DNA of 64,000 bases from Tuctoria greenei (lineage: Eukaryota; Streptophyta; Magnoliopsida; Poales; Poaceae): assembly GCA_036927565.1 (NCBI GenBank), contig JAYESD010000009.1:149752929-149816928 (forward strand), in the 5' to 3' direction. The position numbers were made by a program, and so were the translations under genes. The notes beneath the pieces are model-generated. The model had not been told where the DNA came from. It saw only the letters and a program-made list of their open reading frames with translations, and made no database searches. Below, piece after piece: positions 22,468-35,400 of the stretch (its first letter is position 1; each line of letters begins with the position of its first letter).

Positions 22468-24017
22468 CCCCTCCACAACCTCAACGTGGCGGAGCAACAT
22501 CAAGGCTGGTTCTGAAGTCTTGAAACAGCGAACTTGGGAGCCCTTTGGTCATTATGTCAGCAAACTGCTTGTCCGATGGTATGTGCATGACACAGAGAGA
22601 AACCAGTGCGACCTGTTCACGGACGAAATGCACATCTATTTCGATGTGTTTCGTGTGTTTATGGTGAACTGGGTTCTTGGCCATGTACATTGCAGAGATG
22701 TTGTCACTGTGAACCAAAGTCGCCTTGTTGATGTTGCAGTGGAGCTCGCGAAGCAGATGACGGAGCCAGATACACTCAGCCGCAACATTGGTACTCGGCT
22801 TCCACGCTGGACCGGGGCACGATCAGTTGATGCTTGCTGGACCAAGAGACCAGTGTGTCGTCGAGATAGATGCAATACCCTGAGGTAGAGCGTCTGGTGT
22901 CGGGGCAACCGGCCCATTCAGCACCCATATATGCGACAAGATCCTGAGATTTGGAGCTATTGACGTAGAGCCCGAAGCTGTTGGTGCCTCGAACATAACG
23001 CAAGATGCGTTTGAGTATATTGAGATGAGGTTCGCGAGGATCGTGCATGTGTAAGCAAATTTGCTGGACAACATGGGATAGATCCAGACGAGAGATAGTG
23101 AGGTACCGCATCACACCTGCTAGTTGGCGGTATTATGAGGAGTTGGGGATGGGTTTTCCGTCGTCGGTGGAAAGTTTGGAGCTGGTGTCAATGGGTGTGT
23201 TTGAGGGCTTGCAGTTGGACATCCCCGTGCGGTCAAGGATGTTGTCGGTGTAAGATTCTTGCTGCGGGAAGAAGCCTTGAGGTGTGCGACAAATGTCGAT
23301 GCCAAGGAAAAATTTCAGGTCACCCATGTCTTTGATTGCAAATTCCTTCTTGAGGGAACTGGCGATAGATCGGAGTAGTGTAGTGGATGAGGTAGTGAGG
23401 ATAATGTTGTCGACATATAGTAGGAGGTAGGCTATTTGATCCTGTTTGTGTAGAATAAACAGGGAAGAGTCTGAATGGGAAGGAGCGAACCCCATCTGAG
23501 AGGCAACAGCTGTGAACCGTTGGAACCAAGCACGGGGGGCTTGGCGCAAGCCGTAGAGTGACTTGTTAAGGAGACATATCGCATATGGTTGGGAGGGGTC
23601 GACGAATCCTGTTGGTTGTGAACAATACAATTTCTCACGAAGGTGACCGTGTAGAAAGGCATTGGATACGTTGAGTTGAGTGACTGGCCACTGCCGGCTG
23701 GCAATGATGGTGAGGACGGTGTGTATGGTTGCTGGTTTGATAAAGGGAGCGAAGGTCTTGCCGAAATCGACACCAGGGCATTGATGGAAGCCCCGAATGA
23801 CCCATCGTGCCTTGTGTTTGTCAAATGTGCCATCGGGAAGGAATTTGTATTTGAAAACCCGCTTCCCGATGACTACATTTGTGTTGGGTGGGCGTGGTAC
23901 GAGGGACCAGGTTTGATTGGGCTGTAGTGCGTCGAACTCAAGTTTCATGGCGTGGAGCCAATTGAGATCTTTAAGGGCAGTTCTTGCAGATTTAGGGATA
24001 GGGGAAATAGGTGGCAT
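22468..24017 (-). pseudogene. copia reverse transcriptase and RNase H, decayed
   Basis: An open stretch of 294 codons (24017-23133) covers most of the reverse transcriptase, including the motifs NKSLYGLRQAPRAW and LLLYVDNIIL. The catalytic YVDD reads YVDN here, so the second aspartate is lost. RNase H continues in other frames at 23114-22776 (RRSTSGYCIYLDDTLVSWSS) and 22717-22481 (HTKHIEIDVHFVREQV, then SDKQFADIMTKGLP). At least two frameshifts separate these parts. Confidence 0.85.
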
Positions 24018-24585
24018 GGCGGAGCTAGAGAGTGCTTATTTTCTGTTTGGGCAAAAAATACTGGCACAGGAATGTGTGATCATTGGATGATGAGGTTGTT
24101 GGGATCCTTGGGTGGTGGTTCGCGGAATAAGTGGTGTTCTATCGAATATGGGAGGGTCTGGGGGTCGAGGTAATGGTCCGGTAGACACGATCACGTTGGT
24201 TGCAGGGTGATCGTGCATGGGAGATGCATGCGGAGCAATTGGGTCGCACCGCGTGTGATTGGGGAGTGTGGAATTGGGTGGAGCAGAAGAGGGTGCCATT
24301 AAATGTGTGTGACGTGACTGGTGTTGGTTGGTTGGAGTGGGCGGGCGAAGGGCGCTGCGAAAGTGGAGGTGGGGTCACAGTCTGTTGGATCTGGAACGGA
24401 CTCAGAGGCTGATCCGTGAATAACGGCGGAGCTTGACGGCGGTGACGCCCATGTTGATTCAATCGGCACGATGCCCTAGGCTGATCCGGTACAAGCGGAA
24501 AACATGTGGGAGATGGTTCGTTATCTACTTGGATCGGATTTTTGTTGGTCTATTGCGACTCGACTGTCATGGAGGAGAAGAGGAA

Positions 24586-24935
24586 CTAGCGTTCATCAAA
24601 GATCACGTGGCAATATATGATGATTTTTCTTGTAGCAAGATTGTAGCATCTATATCCTTTATGATTTGTAGGGTAGCCAAGAAATGCGCAAGGTGCCGAG
24701 CGAGGATCAAGTTTGTGCGATGATGTGGCGGCCAAATTTGGGAAGCAGAGACATCCGAATACCCGGAGGTGATCATATGATGGCTTTTGGTGAAAGAGGG
24801 TCTCATATGGTGTGAGAGGTTGGGTTTTATAGGAGTGTCGAATGTTGATGAGATGAGTAGCAGTGTTGAGTGCTTCTGCCCAGAATGATGGTGGCACATG
24901 AGCATGTAGAAGCTATCACATCGGAGAATCACCAC
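24586..24935 (-). pseudogene. copia integrase C-terminal remnant
   Basis: Only the end of integrase remains: PPSFWAEALNTATHLINI, then HLRVFGCLCFPN and CAFLGYPTNHKGYRC. The zinc finger and catalytic core that should precede it are missing: the protease/pre-integrase stretch stops at 24936 and the C-terminal part begins at once. This implies an internal deletion of several hundred bases. Confidence 0.8.
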
Positions 24936-25537
24936 CTAAGTTTGAAGATCCTTAACAGAGAAACCATAGGGGTCAAATTTAACAGACATGAAATTGTCTC
25001 TGGTTAATTGCCGAACGGATATTAAGTTATGCACGAGTGATGGTGACAGAAGGATATTTGATAAGGAAAGTGTTGAGGTGTTGGTGGGAATGGATGTGGA
25101 GGCGGTGTGTGTGATAGGAAGGTGTTCTCCATTTCCAACCGTGACATATGAGCCATGAGGAAATGATCTAATAGAAGGGAGAGTGGTATTTGTACCGGCC
25201 ATGTGACAGGACGCGCCTGAGTCGACGAAACAGTCTGAAGTCGACAATGTAGGCACGACCGACATGTTGAGGGCGATCAGGAGAGCGTACAGGTCCCACG
25301 GTTAGGATGTTGAGGCAGGGACTTCGTCGGTGCTCGGCTGCACTAACATTGCTTGGTGTGGATCTGTTCCTGGTCGAGGACCAAGAACGCCGACAGTGGG
25401 AGGGCAAAACATCATGGGCCAGGCTTGCACCATGCCGGTCCATAGATTGAACATCATTCTCCATGCCTGAGTTGGTGCCGATGCGGTTGCAGTAGTGGTC
25501 GTAGAGTTGTTGCTGTTGCCGCCCCCGCGTCCGCGGC
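24936..25537 (-). pseudogene. copia gag tail and protease, truncated
   Basis: The protease segment (25265-24936) has CFVDSGASCHMAG with the DSG active site, followed by VGNGEHLPI and NLISVRQLTRDN. Upstream, a Gly/Arg/Asn-rich stretch (SRGRGGGNSNNS) is the gag C-terminal region. It is cut at 25538 by the LARD-like LTR. The frame is broken by a stop between the two. Confidence 0.8.
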
Positions 25538-28500
25538 TGTAAAAGCCCGCTTTTCGGAAGAACAAAAACGCAAAAATGCGAACTTAAATTTTTTTGAAAG
25601 TGGACTTTGAAATTTAAACTCACATGTAACACGTGAGTTAACCAATGTTCACTAAAAATTTTGAACTTGTTAAAACTTAAAGCCTTAACTGGAATATTCC
25701 GCCTAAAATATTAACAATTCGAATGTTAATTCAAACTCAAGTTCCAACATCAACTTGAGCAACATCATGGAGTTCCCAGCTACATCGACAATGTGTAGTA
25801 TCTTCGAGAACTTCCATCCTAATCTTTTGTTTGGACCAGTGAGAATAATATCATGGGTGGGGCCCACTTATCGGGTGGCCCACCAGTCAGCTCTCATCAA
25901 GCGTCGTTTGGTTTTCTCCTCTGCTCGTACTTATCGGGAACCATCTCGATGGATGTGCCAATGATGCTTCATGCACAAGTTAGTTTTTGAGGCTGTCCTT
26001 ATCGTCGATCCGGGCAGTACTCACGTGCTCTCTCTCTCTCTCTCTGCTTCGACTCGTGGCACCAATTAGAAATTTGTGTCAGTAAGGAATAAAAATCAAA
26101 CTAAGCTCCTGTTCAAACTTAGTCAAATTGTTAAATTGAGTTGCCCAATAAATTTCTCAGAAATAAAAAAGATTACCCCGCCATGTTTTCCACAATTTTT
26201 GAAGGCCATTTACTATTTAATTCAACGTGTGCATTGAAAGGCATTGAATTTCAAATTTGTATTTGAATTCAAATGAAACCTGGTCAATTGTAGAATTAAA
26301 TTTCAGAATCTGATTATACACTTGTGATTTGGCCTCTCCACAAGAATCTCGAAATTTTGGATCGAGTTTGCTTAGGGTTTTAATTACAACAGGAGAAGCG
26401 TAATTCAAAGATGAATTCAAAAGTCAAGTTTGGATTTCAAATATGCCAATTAGGCAAAATTCAGAGTTTTGTGAGCTTTAATCCTTTTTAGATGTAGATT
26501 AGTTTCCCTGTTACCCTTAATAAGATTGAACTGAATTAGTGGAGATATTTGCAGCTGAATTGGGAGGATAAGGGGGAGAAATTTGTGGGGCCCACTTGTC
26601 ATACCTATCCTCAGTGCCAGAAACTCAAGTTGGCTTCTTCCTCCCTCCCAGCTCTGCTCCACTGAGCGCGCACCTGCCGAGCGCCCGGTCACCCGCGGTG
26701 CAGCCCCACCCCGATCGCCAGCTCGTCTCCCTGCTTGCCGCCGCCTGACCATGCACCGCTCCGCCTGGCCGCGCCGCTTCGCTTGGCCGCGCCGCTCCGC
26801 CCGACCACGCGCCGCTCCGCCTGACCGCGCGTCGCTCCGCCTGGCCGCGCCGCTTTGCCTGGCCACGGCGCCGCCCCATGTTGTCCACCGGTTAACATCC
26901 GTGCACGCGCCGCCACGCGCCTCTGTTTCTGGCCGCCTCTGCCGCATCGTGCAACCGCGCCGCCCCAGCCCCGCCGCGTCGCCGTGTTTAACTGCAAAAC
27001 AGCTACCGTCACACGCCTGGCAACGCCCACCGCGCGCTGTCGTTCACCAGCGTCGCGCCTCGCCCGCACGCCCACGCTCGCCCTTGCTTGCTGGCACACC
27101 TATCATCGTGTCGCTCGCTGCTCCGCCCGGTGTTGGTCGCCGCCGCCCAGAGCCCAACGTCGTCGTGCGCGCCCCAATAGCGCGTTCCTCCACCGCCAAC
27201 CCCGATGCCGGCCAGCCGTTGCCGCCCCGCAGCTTGCCGCCTCCATGGCTCCCGGTGATGCCCCGTTTCATCCCCAACGTCGTGCTCAGGTCACCACGTG
27301 CTAGGTCAGTTACTGCCGCGCGTCCATGTTTCGCATTGATATCATTCCTATAGAAATCCCCAAGGTGACCTTCTTTGTCTTTTGTATCGCGTTGGCTTGT
27401 CCGTGCGTGCTCGTGATGCTCCACCATGAGCCGCGTCGATGTCGTTGACCACATGACGTCGTCGTGACGTTCCGAGCCGTCATCGTGCCCTGGCATCGAG
27501 ATGAAGGATGCTTGGGATGTGTGTGGTGTTGGAACACAAGCACGACTCGTCGGATAATGGTTGTAAAGCCAAATTAGGTTTTAGTTGATGGGAGGGTTAT
27601 CGAGTCCTAGGTGTAGCCAAGGTGCTCAATAAAATGCCTTCCAGGTCAAACCAAGGTTGTTGGTGATCTGTGGTAGAGTAATGCGAGAACATCGCAACCA
27701 ACAAGGACAACTAGACCAAGGGGAACCTTGGATAAGAGTTTCTATATCGTGTTGACGATGTTTCCTAACCATCCGCAGAATTGCTTAACTAGGTGTGCCG
27801 CTTCATTGATGACAGGTTCGTCGAGTCGCTTGCCGACGATCGAGTCGACATCACTAACCTTGAGACTCATGAGGTGGTGTACGAGATTCCGCTCACCACT
27901 GTTGACGAGTCCGGGTTGATGTGAACGTCGATGAGATGAGCTCCTCGAGATGACAAGGTAAATCGTCACGACATAATAACGCATCATGTTCGAGTCCCAG
28001 AAGCTTACCAAGTTCACCTGGACAAGCTTGTAGAAGACACTACATCAGTGTCGTCGTGTAAGCGCCTGAATGATGCTTGCAAAGTTAGTCGTAGTGACTG
28101 GTTTACCTAAAAGTGATTTGAACGTTGTCTTGGTACTACGTCAGGTTAGCAGTGCTTTTGATGACGTCTTAAGTCCAAGCAATGTTGATCTCACTTCACT
28201 CCCAAGTGTCGCTAGGGTTTCATTTGATTCATCCTTATCAGAACCCAGCGACCACACTTATCACTTAACTAGGTTTACTCCTTTATGAGTTGAAACAACT
28301 TCTTTGGTCGACTTCTGAGTCACGACCTCTTGTTGCACAGTTCACTCATATCTTGATCTCTCAATGTTCCACTTGATCCCTTGGACATCCTCACCTGAAT
28401 TAGTCGAACACCCCTTCACCATTCAGTCGTATCAATCTTGAGCGGCATAGCTCCAAGTGTTAAGTGAATAATTGCATTGCGTGCTTGCATTGCACCTTTC

Positions 28501-28727
28501 GATTCACGTCTCGACACTACTATCACCACTTGACTTATCCATTATTTCTCCACCCATCTGAGACATATCTAATCTTTCTAATCAAGCCTATTCTTATTAA
28601 GGTTTATACAACTCGTCGAGTCCATTATTAGATTACCTTAATTACTTATATGCACATTATGTCAATAGGAACGTGCTCATAGGTGATCAATGAGAAGCTT
28701 CTCTTGGAGGAGAAGGCCGAGGAGTTC
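25538..28727 (+). repeat. LARD 5' LTR, first part
   Basis: It is nearly collinear with 60576-63785. It contains a (CT)n run (26028-26045) and a GC-rich stretch (about 26640-27310) with short tandem GCCGCGCCGCT-like units, in which long Arg/Pro/Ala-rich frames open in several phases. These are compositional. It ends at AGTTC (28723-28727), the left target duplication of the Sirevirus. Confidence 0.85.
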
Positions 28728-30411
28728 TAAAAGTGCATCTAGGCATCCCCGTGGGTTTTAGATGATTGGTGATGACAATTAAGAGTCTATTAGCTAAGTT
28801 AATATAATGCACAGGTACAATGATTGAAATGAGATGAAACCCTTCAAAAAGGAAAAAGACATAACGAGCGTCAAAGGTTCAAGAGTAGAAATTAGGGTTT
28901 CTATGAAGTTGAGCTTATATGAGCCGTCTCATGTGAGAGGGTGGATGTATCATGTGCATTGAGATCATTCTAAGGGGCTCAAAGTGGTGATTCAGAGAAA
29001 CACCTAAGTGAGAAGCCAAAAATGAGAAGAAACCCTAGGAGGCCGGACTAGTCCGGGCCTCAAGGCTGGGCTAGTCCGGCGAGGCAGACCAGTCCGTTTT
29101 GAGACGGACCAAACATCTCTGGAGTGTTTCTTAGTGAATTAGGCAGACCAGTCCATTTTGAGACGGACCAAACGTCTCTGGAGTGTTTCTTAGTGAATTT
29201 GGAGCTAAGTCCCAGAAGACCGGACTTTTCCATTTTTGGACGGACCAAAGCTCTCTGGAAAAGTTCGGACTTGTCCGTTTTGGTACGGACTAGTCCGTTT
29301 GAGACTTAGTGAGATTAACCGAGAGGAACCCTAGAAAGCCGGACCAGTCTGCCCCCTGTGGCCGGACTAGTCCGAGCCTACCCAGATGAGTCCGTTTTGG
29401 GATGGATTAAACCCTTCTGTCCTACTTCGAACTAGTCCATTTTGGACCAGACTAGTCCTTTGTTTAGTGACCGTTTGAATTTGGAAATTTGGCGGGTAGC
29501 GTGACGATCGTCGCTCAGTGTTGCAGTTGTCGGGACCTGGCGAGAGGTCAGTGGTCCCATTGGGTCAGACTAGTCCGGGGCCAATGGCCGGACTAGTCCG
29601 CCCTTCTGTTGAGGTCAGCAGAAGGGGCTCGGGACCCCTATAAAAAGGGGACCCCCAAACTTATTTGAACAGGTATTGAACCCTAGCGCCGCCACAAGTG
29701 ACCATGAGCCTTCCAAAGCCTTCTACATGTCCTACTAGCCCTCTAAGACCAAATCTTGAAGAGATTAGGGTTTGGGGAGGAGAGTGAAGGAAGATCATCG
29801 CGCTTGGGCTCTCCGTTTGATCTCTTTGCACATTGTGATTGTGTTTTGTGGCTTGTGTTAGTTGATCTTCATGTGCTCATCATTGTATTGATTTGTGGGA
29901 GCCTCAACTTGTGAGCATCCCCATCAAACTTGGTGATTACCCATTGATATAGTGGAAACTAAGCTGGCCATCATGGTGGCTTGGTGAGAGAAGGGTCAAG
30001 TGAGACCCAATCCTTGTGTGGACTTCTCAACGTGGATGTAGGCTTCTTTGTGGAGCTGAACTACAAGATAAATCTTATCTCACTTGTATTTTACTTTTTG
30101 TGATCACTAGCATTGCTATTAGGGTTCATATTGTTCACATTTCCTTTCACTTTTGATCTTTGTTGAAATCTTGTGATCTAAGTGCTTAAATCTTACAATC
30201 TTAGTTGTACTAAGTTACTACACATTGTTTACATCTTGGTTGAACTTAAATTCCGCAAATAACTTGTCAAAACCAAGTTTTTAGGTTTTCACCCTATGCT
30301 GAGCGGACTAGTCCGGCCCTGTCCAGACAAGTCCGGCCTCAGGAGTTTAATCTCGTTTGATTTGATCATTTGAGGTCTTATTGCCTATTCATCCCCTCTA
30401 GGCGACTTTCA
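28728..30411 (+). repeat. Sirevirus 5' LTR, 1684 bp
   Basis: It starts TAAAAGTGCATC where the 3' LTR has TGAAAGTGCATC, so the terminal TG has mutated, and it ends GGCGACTTTCA. A TATA box (TATAAAAAG) lies at 29639-29647. Multiple GGACTAGTCC-type palindromes lie at 29043-29083, 29283-29300, 29360-29470, 29565-29605 and 30302-30340. Confidence 0.92.
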
Positions 30412-30413
30412 AT

Positions 30414-30427
30414 TGGTATCAGGGCCG
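30414..30427 (+). promoter_or_regulatory. Sirevirus primer-binding site
   Basis: TGGTATCAGGGCC follows two bases after the LTR end. It matches the initiator-methionine-tRNA primer type (TGGTATCAGAGC) with small changes. Confidence 0.8.
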
Positions 30428-30462
30428 ACTTCTCCAAAAGAGTCTAACAACTCGGAGAAGAA

Positions 30463-32430
30463 ATGGCCAGAAGGGGTGACAACGAAGTTCCGGTGGTCGT
30501 CAATGACACCAAGATGAAGAACGTCGATGTTCTTCAAGATGATCCAAATGACGAAGAAGAAGTTCGGATGCTCAAGGCACGGCTTCGTGAGAAGCTCAAT
30601 GTGCCCAAGAAGGAGATCAAGCCAATTGATCCAATCAATGTCGACAATGGGAGTAGTTCACAAGACTACTCCCGGTATCTTTACAATTATGAGCAACTTA
30701 CCGCGAGCAATCATTATTTGTCTATTTCCATTGGCAAACCTCCTTAGTTTGACAGAAATGATTACTCTACGTGGAAGCATAATATGAAGATGCACCTCAT
30801 TTCCTTAAACCCTATCTTGTGGCAAATTGTTATGACAGGTGTTCATCTTCCGAAGAATGAGGAAGATATCACTCCGGAACAAGCCGTTCTTCTCCATCGC
30901 AATGCTCAAGCCGTTGGAGTGATTACCTCCTCATTGACTCGAGAGAAGTTCAACTGCATTGAAGGGTTAGAGGTTGCCAAGGAGATATGGGATACCCTCA
31001 AGACGGCGCATGAAGGCAACCGCGTCATTAGGGAGGCGAAGATCGAGATGATCGAAGGAGAGCTTGGGAGGTTGACCATCATGTATGGTGAGTCCCCACA
31101 AGACATGTACGACCGCCTCAAGACTCTCATCAACAAGAGTCGGTCTTATGGAAGCACCCGGTGGACTGACCATGAGGTGGTAAAGAGGATGATTCGAGCA
31201 TTCATGCCTCGAAATGTCACTCTTTGCTCACTAATTCGTGAGAGTCTGGGTTTTCATAAGATGACTCCCGAAGAAGTGCTTGGAAGAATTGTCAACCATG
31301 AAATGATGGAACAAGAAGCTATGTTCTACAACGATCTACAAAAGCTTTCCTCCTATAAGAAAAGGGATGTCGCATTCAAGGCAACATCCTCAAGATCACA
31401 AGAAAAGGAAGAGAGTGATGAAGAGAGTCCCGATACCGATGAGGAAGAGGCTCTCTTTATCAACAACTTTAAGAGGATGTTTGGAAGGAGGAGGGGGAGC
31501 TACCAAAATGAAAGAAAGAGCAAAGACAAGCCCAAGACAAGATCAAAGAGGGCTTGCTACAATTGTGGAGAGTACTTAATTGTGGATTGTCCACATGAAG
31601 AAAACAAGAAGAAGAAGGAGGGCAAGTCCAAAGAGAAGAAGTACTTCAAGAAGAAGATGCAATCCGAACATGACCACCTCACAAAGGAGTGGGATTCAAA
31701 TGAGGAATCCTCCTCTGATGAAGAAGAGAAGATAGCAACCATTGCTATGAAGAAGACAACTACGAAAAACAAGCTCTTCCCCAACTTGGAGACTTCAAGG
31801 CCAACGTGTCTCATGGACAAGGAGGGAAGAAAGAAGGTTAAATCTAAATCCTCTTCTTCAATTTCTTCTCATGATGATTTTGATAGTAGTAGTGAAAATG
31901 AACATATGCTTAAGGACATGAGTAAAAGTAATTTGAAAAGATTGAGATTGTTGACGGAGGAAATATTCGAGAAGGAAGAGCTCATCAACCGTCAAGAGGA
32001 CATGCTCATCCAACAAAATGAGAGATGTCAAGAGGATGAGGAGCTCTTGGAGCTTGAAAGAGAAAGAAGCAAGGCACTTGAGCGTGAACTCGCTTTGAAC
32101 AAGGAAACTTGCTCAAACCTTGAGAACACTACAATTGTACTCAAGGATGAACTTGTTAGTTTGACACAAGCTAACAAGATCCTTGAGACAAAAGTGAAGT
32201 CTGTCAAGGTCAATGCACCTTCTTCCTCTACAAGCTCATCTTCCACAAATATTAAATCCGAAGCATCTCAACCTTGTAAATGCTCAAACTTGATCATAAA
32301 GCTTAAAAATGAGCTTAAGTTGGCACAAACCAATCAAGCACCAAAGGGTGACATCTTTGACAAGGAGAAAGTGGCATATGCACGTAGTCACAAGACATCC
32401 CCTTGTCAAGGATGGTCTTGGTTATTCTAG
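30463..32430 (+). pseudogene. Sirevirus gag
   Basis: The frame starts at 30463. TAG at 30745-30747 replaces what is probably a Gln codon, and the frame reopens to 32430. The capsid region contains DYSTWKHNMKMHLI-like and GRLTIMYGESPQDMYDRL stretches. The zinc knuckle is damaged: CYNCGE is followed by the final Cys too early, and the His is gone. Lys/Glu-rich segments and a long coiled coil (about residues 385-470 of the long segment, ELLELERERSKALERELAL) follow, as in SIRE elements. A frameshift near 32395 separates it from the downstream frame. Confidence 0.88.
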
Positions 32431-32439
32431 GGAGATGAG

Positions 32440-35400
32440 GAAAAATTCCAAAACTCCCAAGAATGGCAAGGACTTGATTGTTTTTGTCAAATGAGGCTCA
32501 TACAACAACAAAGGGAAGAACATTGCTACTTCACCCAAAATTCCTAAGAAAGAACCTCATCTATTGTACCATGATTTTGATGCATCATATGTTTTATTGA
32601 GGAACAAGTTTGGAAAGGCCTATGCTAGGTATGTTGGGTCACACCGCAAGAATCCCAAACCTTGTGTGTGGGTGCCCAAGTGCCTCTTGACTAACATCAA
32701 AGGACCAAACACCGCTTGGGTACCTAAAGCCAAGGCTTAAATCTTTCTTGTAGGCATACTCCTCTAGTGGAACCAAATGGGTTCTTGATAGCGGGTGCAC
32801 TAATCATATGACCGGAGAGAGGAAGATGTTTGTGGAGTATGAGCTAAATGAAAATCCAAGTGAAGGAATCTATTTTGGGGACAATAGCCAAGGAAAAATC
32901 ATTGGCACCGGTAAAATTGCTATATCCCCTAATCACACTCTTTCAAATGTTTTACATGTTGATTCACTTGATTATAACCTCTTGTCCATATCACAACTAT
33001 GTGACAAAGGTTATAATTGTTTATTTACTAATGAGGGTGTGACCGTCACAAGGAGAAGCAATGGCTCCATTGCCTTTAAGGGTGTACTCAAGGGAAAGCT
33101 CTATCTTGTGAATTTATCTGTGGATAAAGCCCAACTTGATACATGCTTAATTGCAAAAACTAACATGGGATGGCTGTGGCATAGAAGGCTAGCCCATGTT
33201 GGGATGAGCAATTTGCAAAAACTCCTTAAGGGCGTGCACATCCGTGGTTTAAAGAATGTTGTGTTTGAAAAGGATAGAACATGTAGCGCATGCCAAGCCG
33301 AAAAACAAGTTGGAGCACCACATCCATCCAAGAACATTATGACAACATCAAGACCATTGGAGCTTCTACACATGGATCTCTTCGGTCCAATTGCCTACAT
33401 AAGTATTGGCGGTAACAAATATGGTCTTGTTATTGTTGATGATTTTTAACGTTTCACTTGGGTATTCTTTTTGCATGATAAGAGTGAGACTCAAGGTGTC
33501 CTCAAGAAATACTTGAAGAGAGCTCAAAATGAGTTCTCCTTAAGTATCAAGACAATAAGGAGTGACAATGGCACCAAATTCAAGAATACTCAAGTTGAAG
33601 AATTTTTGGATGAAGAAGGCATCAAGCATGAATTCTCGGCCCCTACTCCCCTCAACAAAATGGGGTGGCCGAAAGGAAGAATAGAACTCTAATTGAGGTG
33701 TCAAGAACCATGCTTGATGAGTACAAGATGTCAGACCGGTTTTGGGCGGAAGCGGTCAACACCGCTTGCCATGCCATAAACCGGTTGTATCTTCACCGCA
33801 TACTTAAGAAGACGTCTTATGAGCTCCTAACCGGTAACAAGCCAAACATTTCCCACTTTCGTGTTTTTGGGAGCAAATGCTACATTATTAACAAGAAGCC
33901 TAGGACTTCGAAGTTTGCTTCTAAGTTCAATGAAGGTTTCTTGCTTGGTTATGACCCAAACACCTACGCCTATCGTGTCTTTAACAAATCCCCCGGAATT
34001 GTTGATGTAGCACGTGACGTGGTGTTTGATGAGACTAATGGCTCCCAAGTGGAGCAAGTTGATCGTCATGTGCTAGATCAAGAAGAAGCTCCACAAGTGG
34101 TGATAGGAAGGATGTCACTTGGAGATATACGACCACAAGAACAACCTCAAGATGCAAGTGACCATCCTACACATCAAGCAAGCTCCTCCTCAAATGATCA
34201 AGATCAAGTCTCCCAAGATGCGATCCAAGAAGATAAAAATGGAGGCATCGATCAAGGGGGAGACAATGAGGATGAGGAAGACCAATATGATGACTCAAGA
34301 CCTCAAGCGCTTCACCCAAGAGTGCATCAAAGCGTCCAACGGGGCCGTCCTATTGACAATATACTTGGAGACATCTCCAAGGGGGTAACTACTCGATCTC
34401 GTGTTGCAAACTTTTGTGAACATTACTCTTTTGTTTCTTCCTTGGAGTCTCACAAGGTTGAAGAAGCACTATGAGATCCAGATTGGGTGATGGCCATGCA
34501 AGAAGAGCTCAACAACTTTGAAATAAATCAAGTATGGGAGCTTGTGAAGAGGCCTAATGCGAATGTTGTAGGCACCAAATGGGTGTTCCGCAACAAACAA
34601 GATGAGCACGGGGTGGTTACAAGGAACAAGGCACGACTTGTGGCCAAAGGGTATTCACAAGTCGAAGGTTTGGATTTCGAAGAAACATTTGCTCCCGTAG
34701 CTAGGCTTGAATAAATTCGTATGTTACTTGCCTTTGCTACTCACCATGATTTTAAGCTATATCAAATGGACGTCAAGAGCGCATTCCTCAATGGTCCAAT
34801 CAAGGAAGAGGTGTATGTGGAGCAACCCCCCAGATTTGAAGATGAAGAATTCCCAAACCATGTGTACAAATTGCGTAAGGCTTTCTATGGACTCAAACAA
34901 GCTCCTAGAGCTTGGTATGAGTGCCTTAGAGATTTTCTAAATCAAAATGGTTTCAAAATTGGGAAGGCGGATTATTTCACTAAGCACTTCAATGATGATT
35001 TGTTTGTTTGCCAAATATATGTCGATGACATTATATTTGGTTCTACTAATAAAGCTTTTTGTGATGAGTTTGCTAAGATAATGACGGAAAGATTTGAGAT
35101 GTACATGATGGGGGAGTTGAAGTTCTTCCTAGGTTTTCAAGTGAAGCAACTCAAGGAAGGCACGATCATTAGTCAAACCAAGTACACACAAGATATACTC
35201 AAGAAGTTTGACATGGACAAGGCTAAACCCATCAAGACTCCTATGGCAACCAATGGGCATCTCGATCTCAATGAAGATGGTCCAAGTGTGGACCAAAAGG
35301 TATATTGTTCCATGATAGGCTCATTGCTTTACTTATGTGCATCTAGGCCCGATATCATGCTTAGTGTGTGTATGTGTGCTAGATTTCAAGCTGCTCCTAA

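Larger units (their letters stand above)
22290..25537 (-). mobile_element. Ty1/copia relic, split and internally deleted
   Basis: Reading leftward, the element has a Gly/Arg/Asn-rich gag tail, protease, a GAG-pre-integrase stretch, the integrase C-terminus, reverse transcriptase, RNase H, a purine-rich tract and a short 3' LTR. Integrase lying before reverse transcriptase marks Ty1/copia. Frames shift repeatedly. The right end is cut at 25538 by the LARD-like LTR in the middle of gag. The rest of the copia element should lie right of the window. GCGGC (25533-25537) would be its target duplication. Confidence 0.85.

Noticed and set aside
26583..27353. 256-codon Arg/Pro/Ala-rich frame on + (and similar at 61902-62408)
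   Set aside because: It lies in a GC-rich LTR segment, opens in several frames on both strands, has low-complexity composition and no conserved frame between the two LTRs.
29060..29309. Short opposing frames over repeated motifs in the Sirevirus LTR
   Set aside because: They arise from palindromic GGACTAGTCC repeats that read similarly on both strands.
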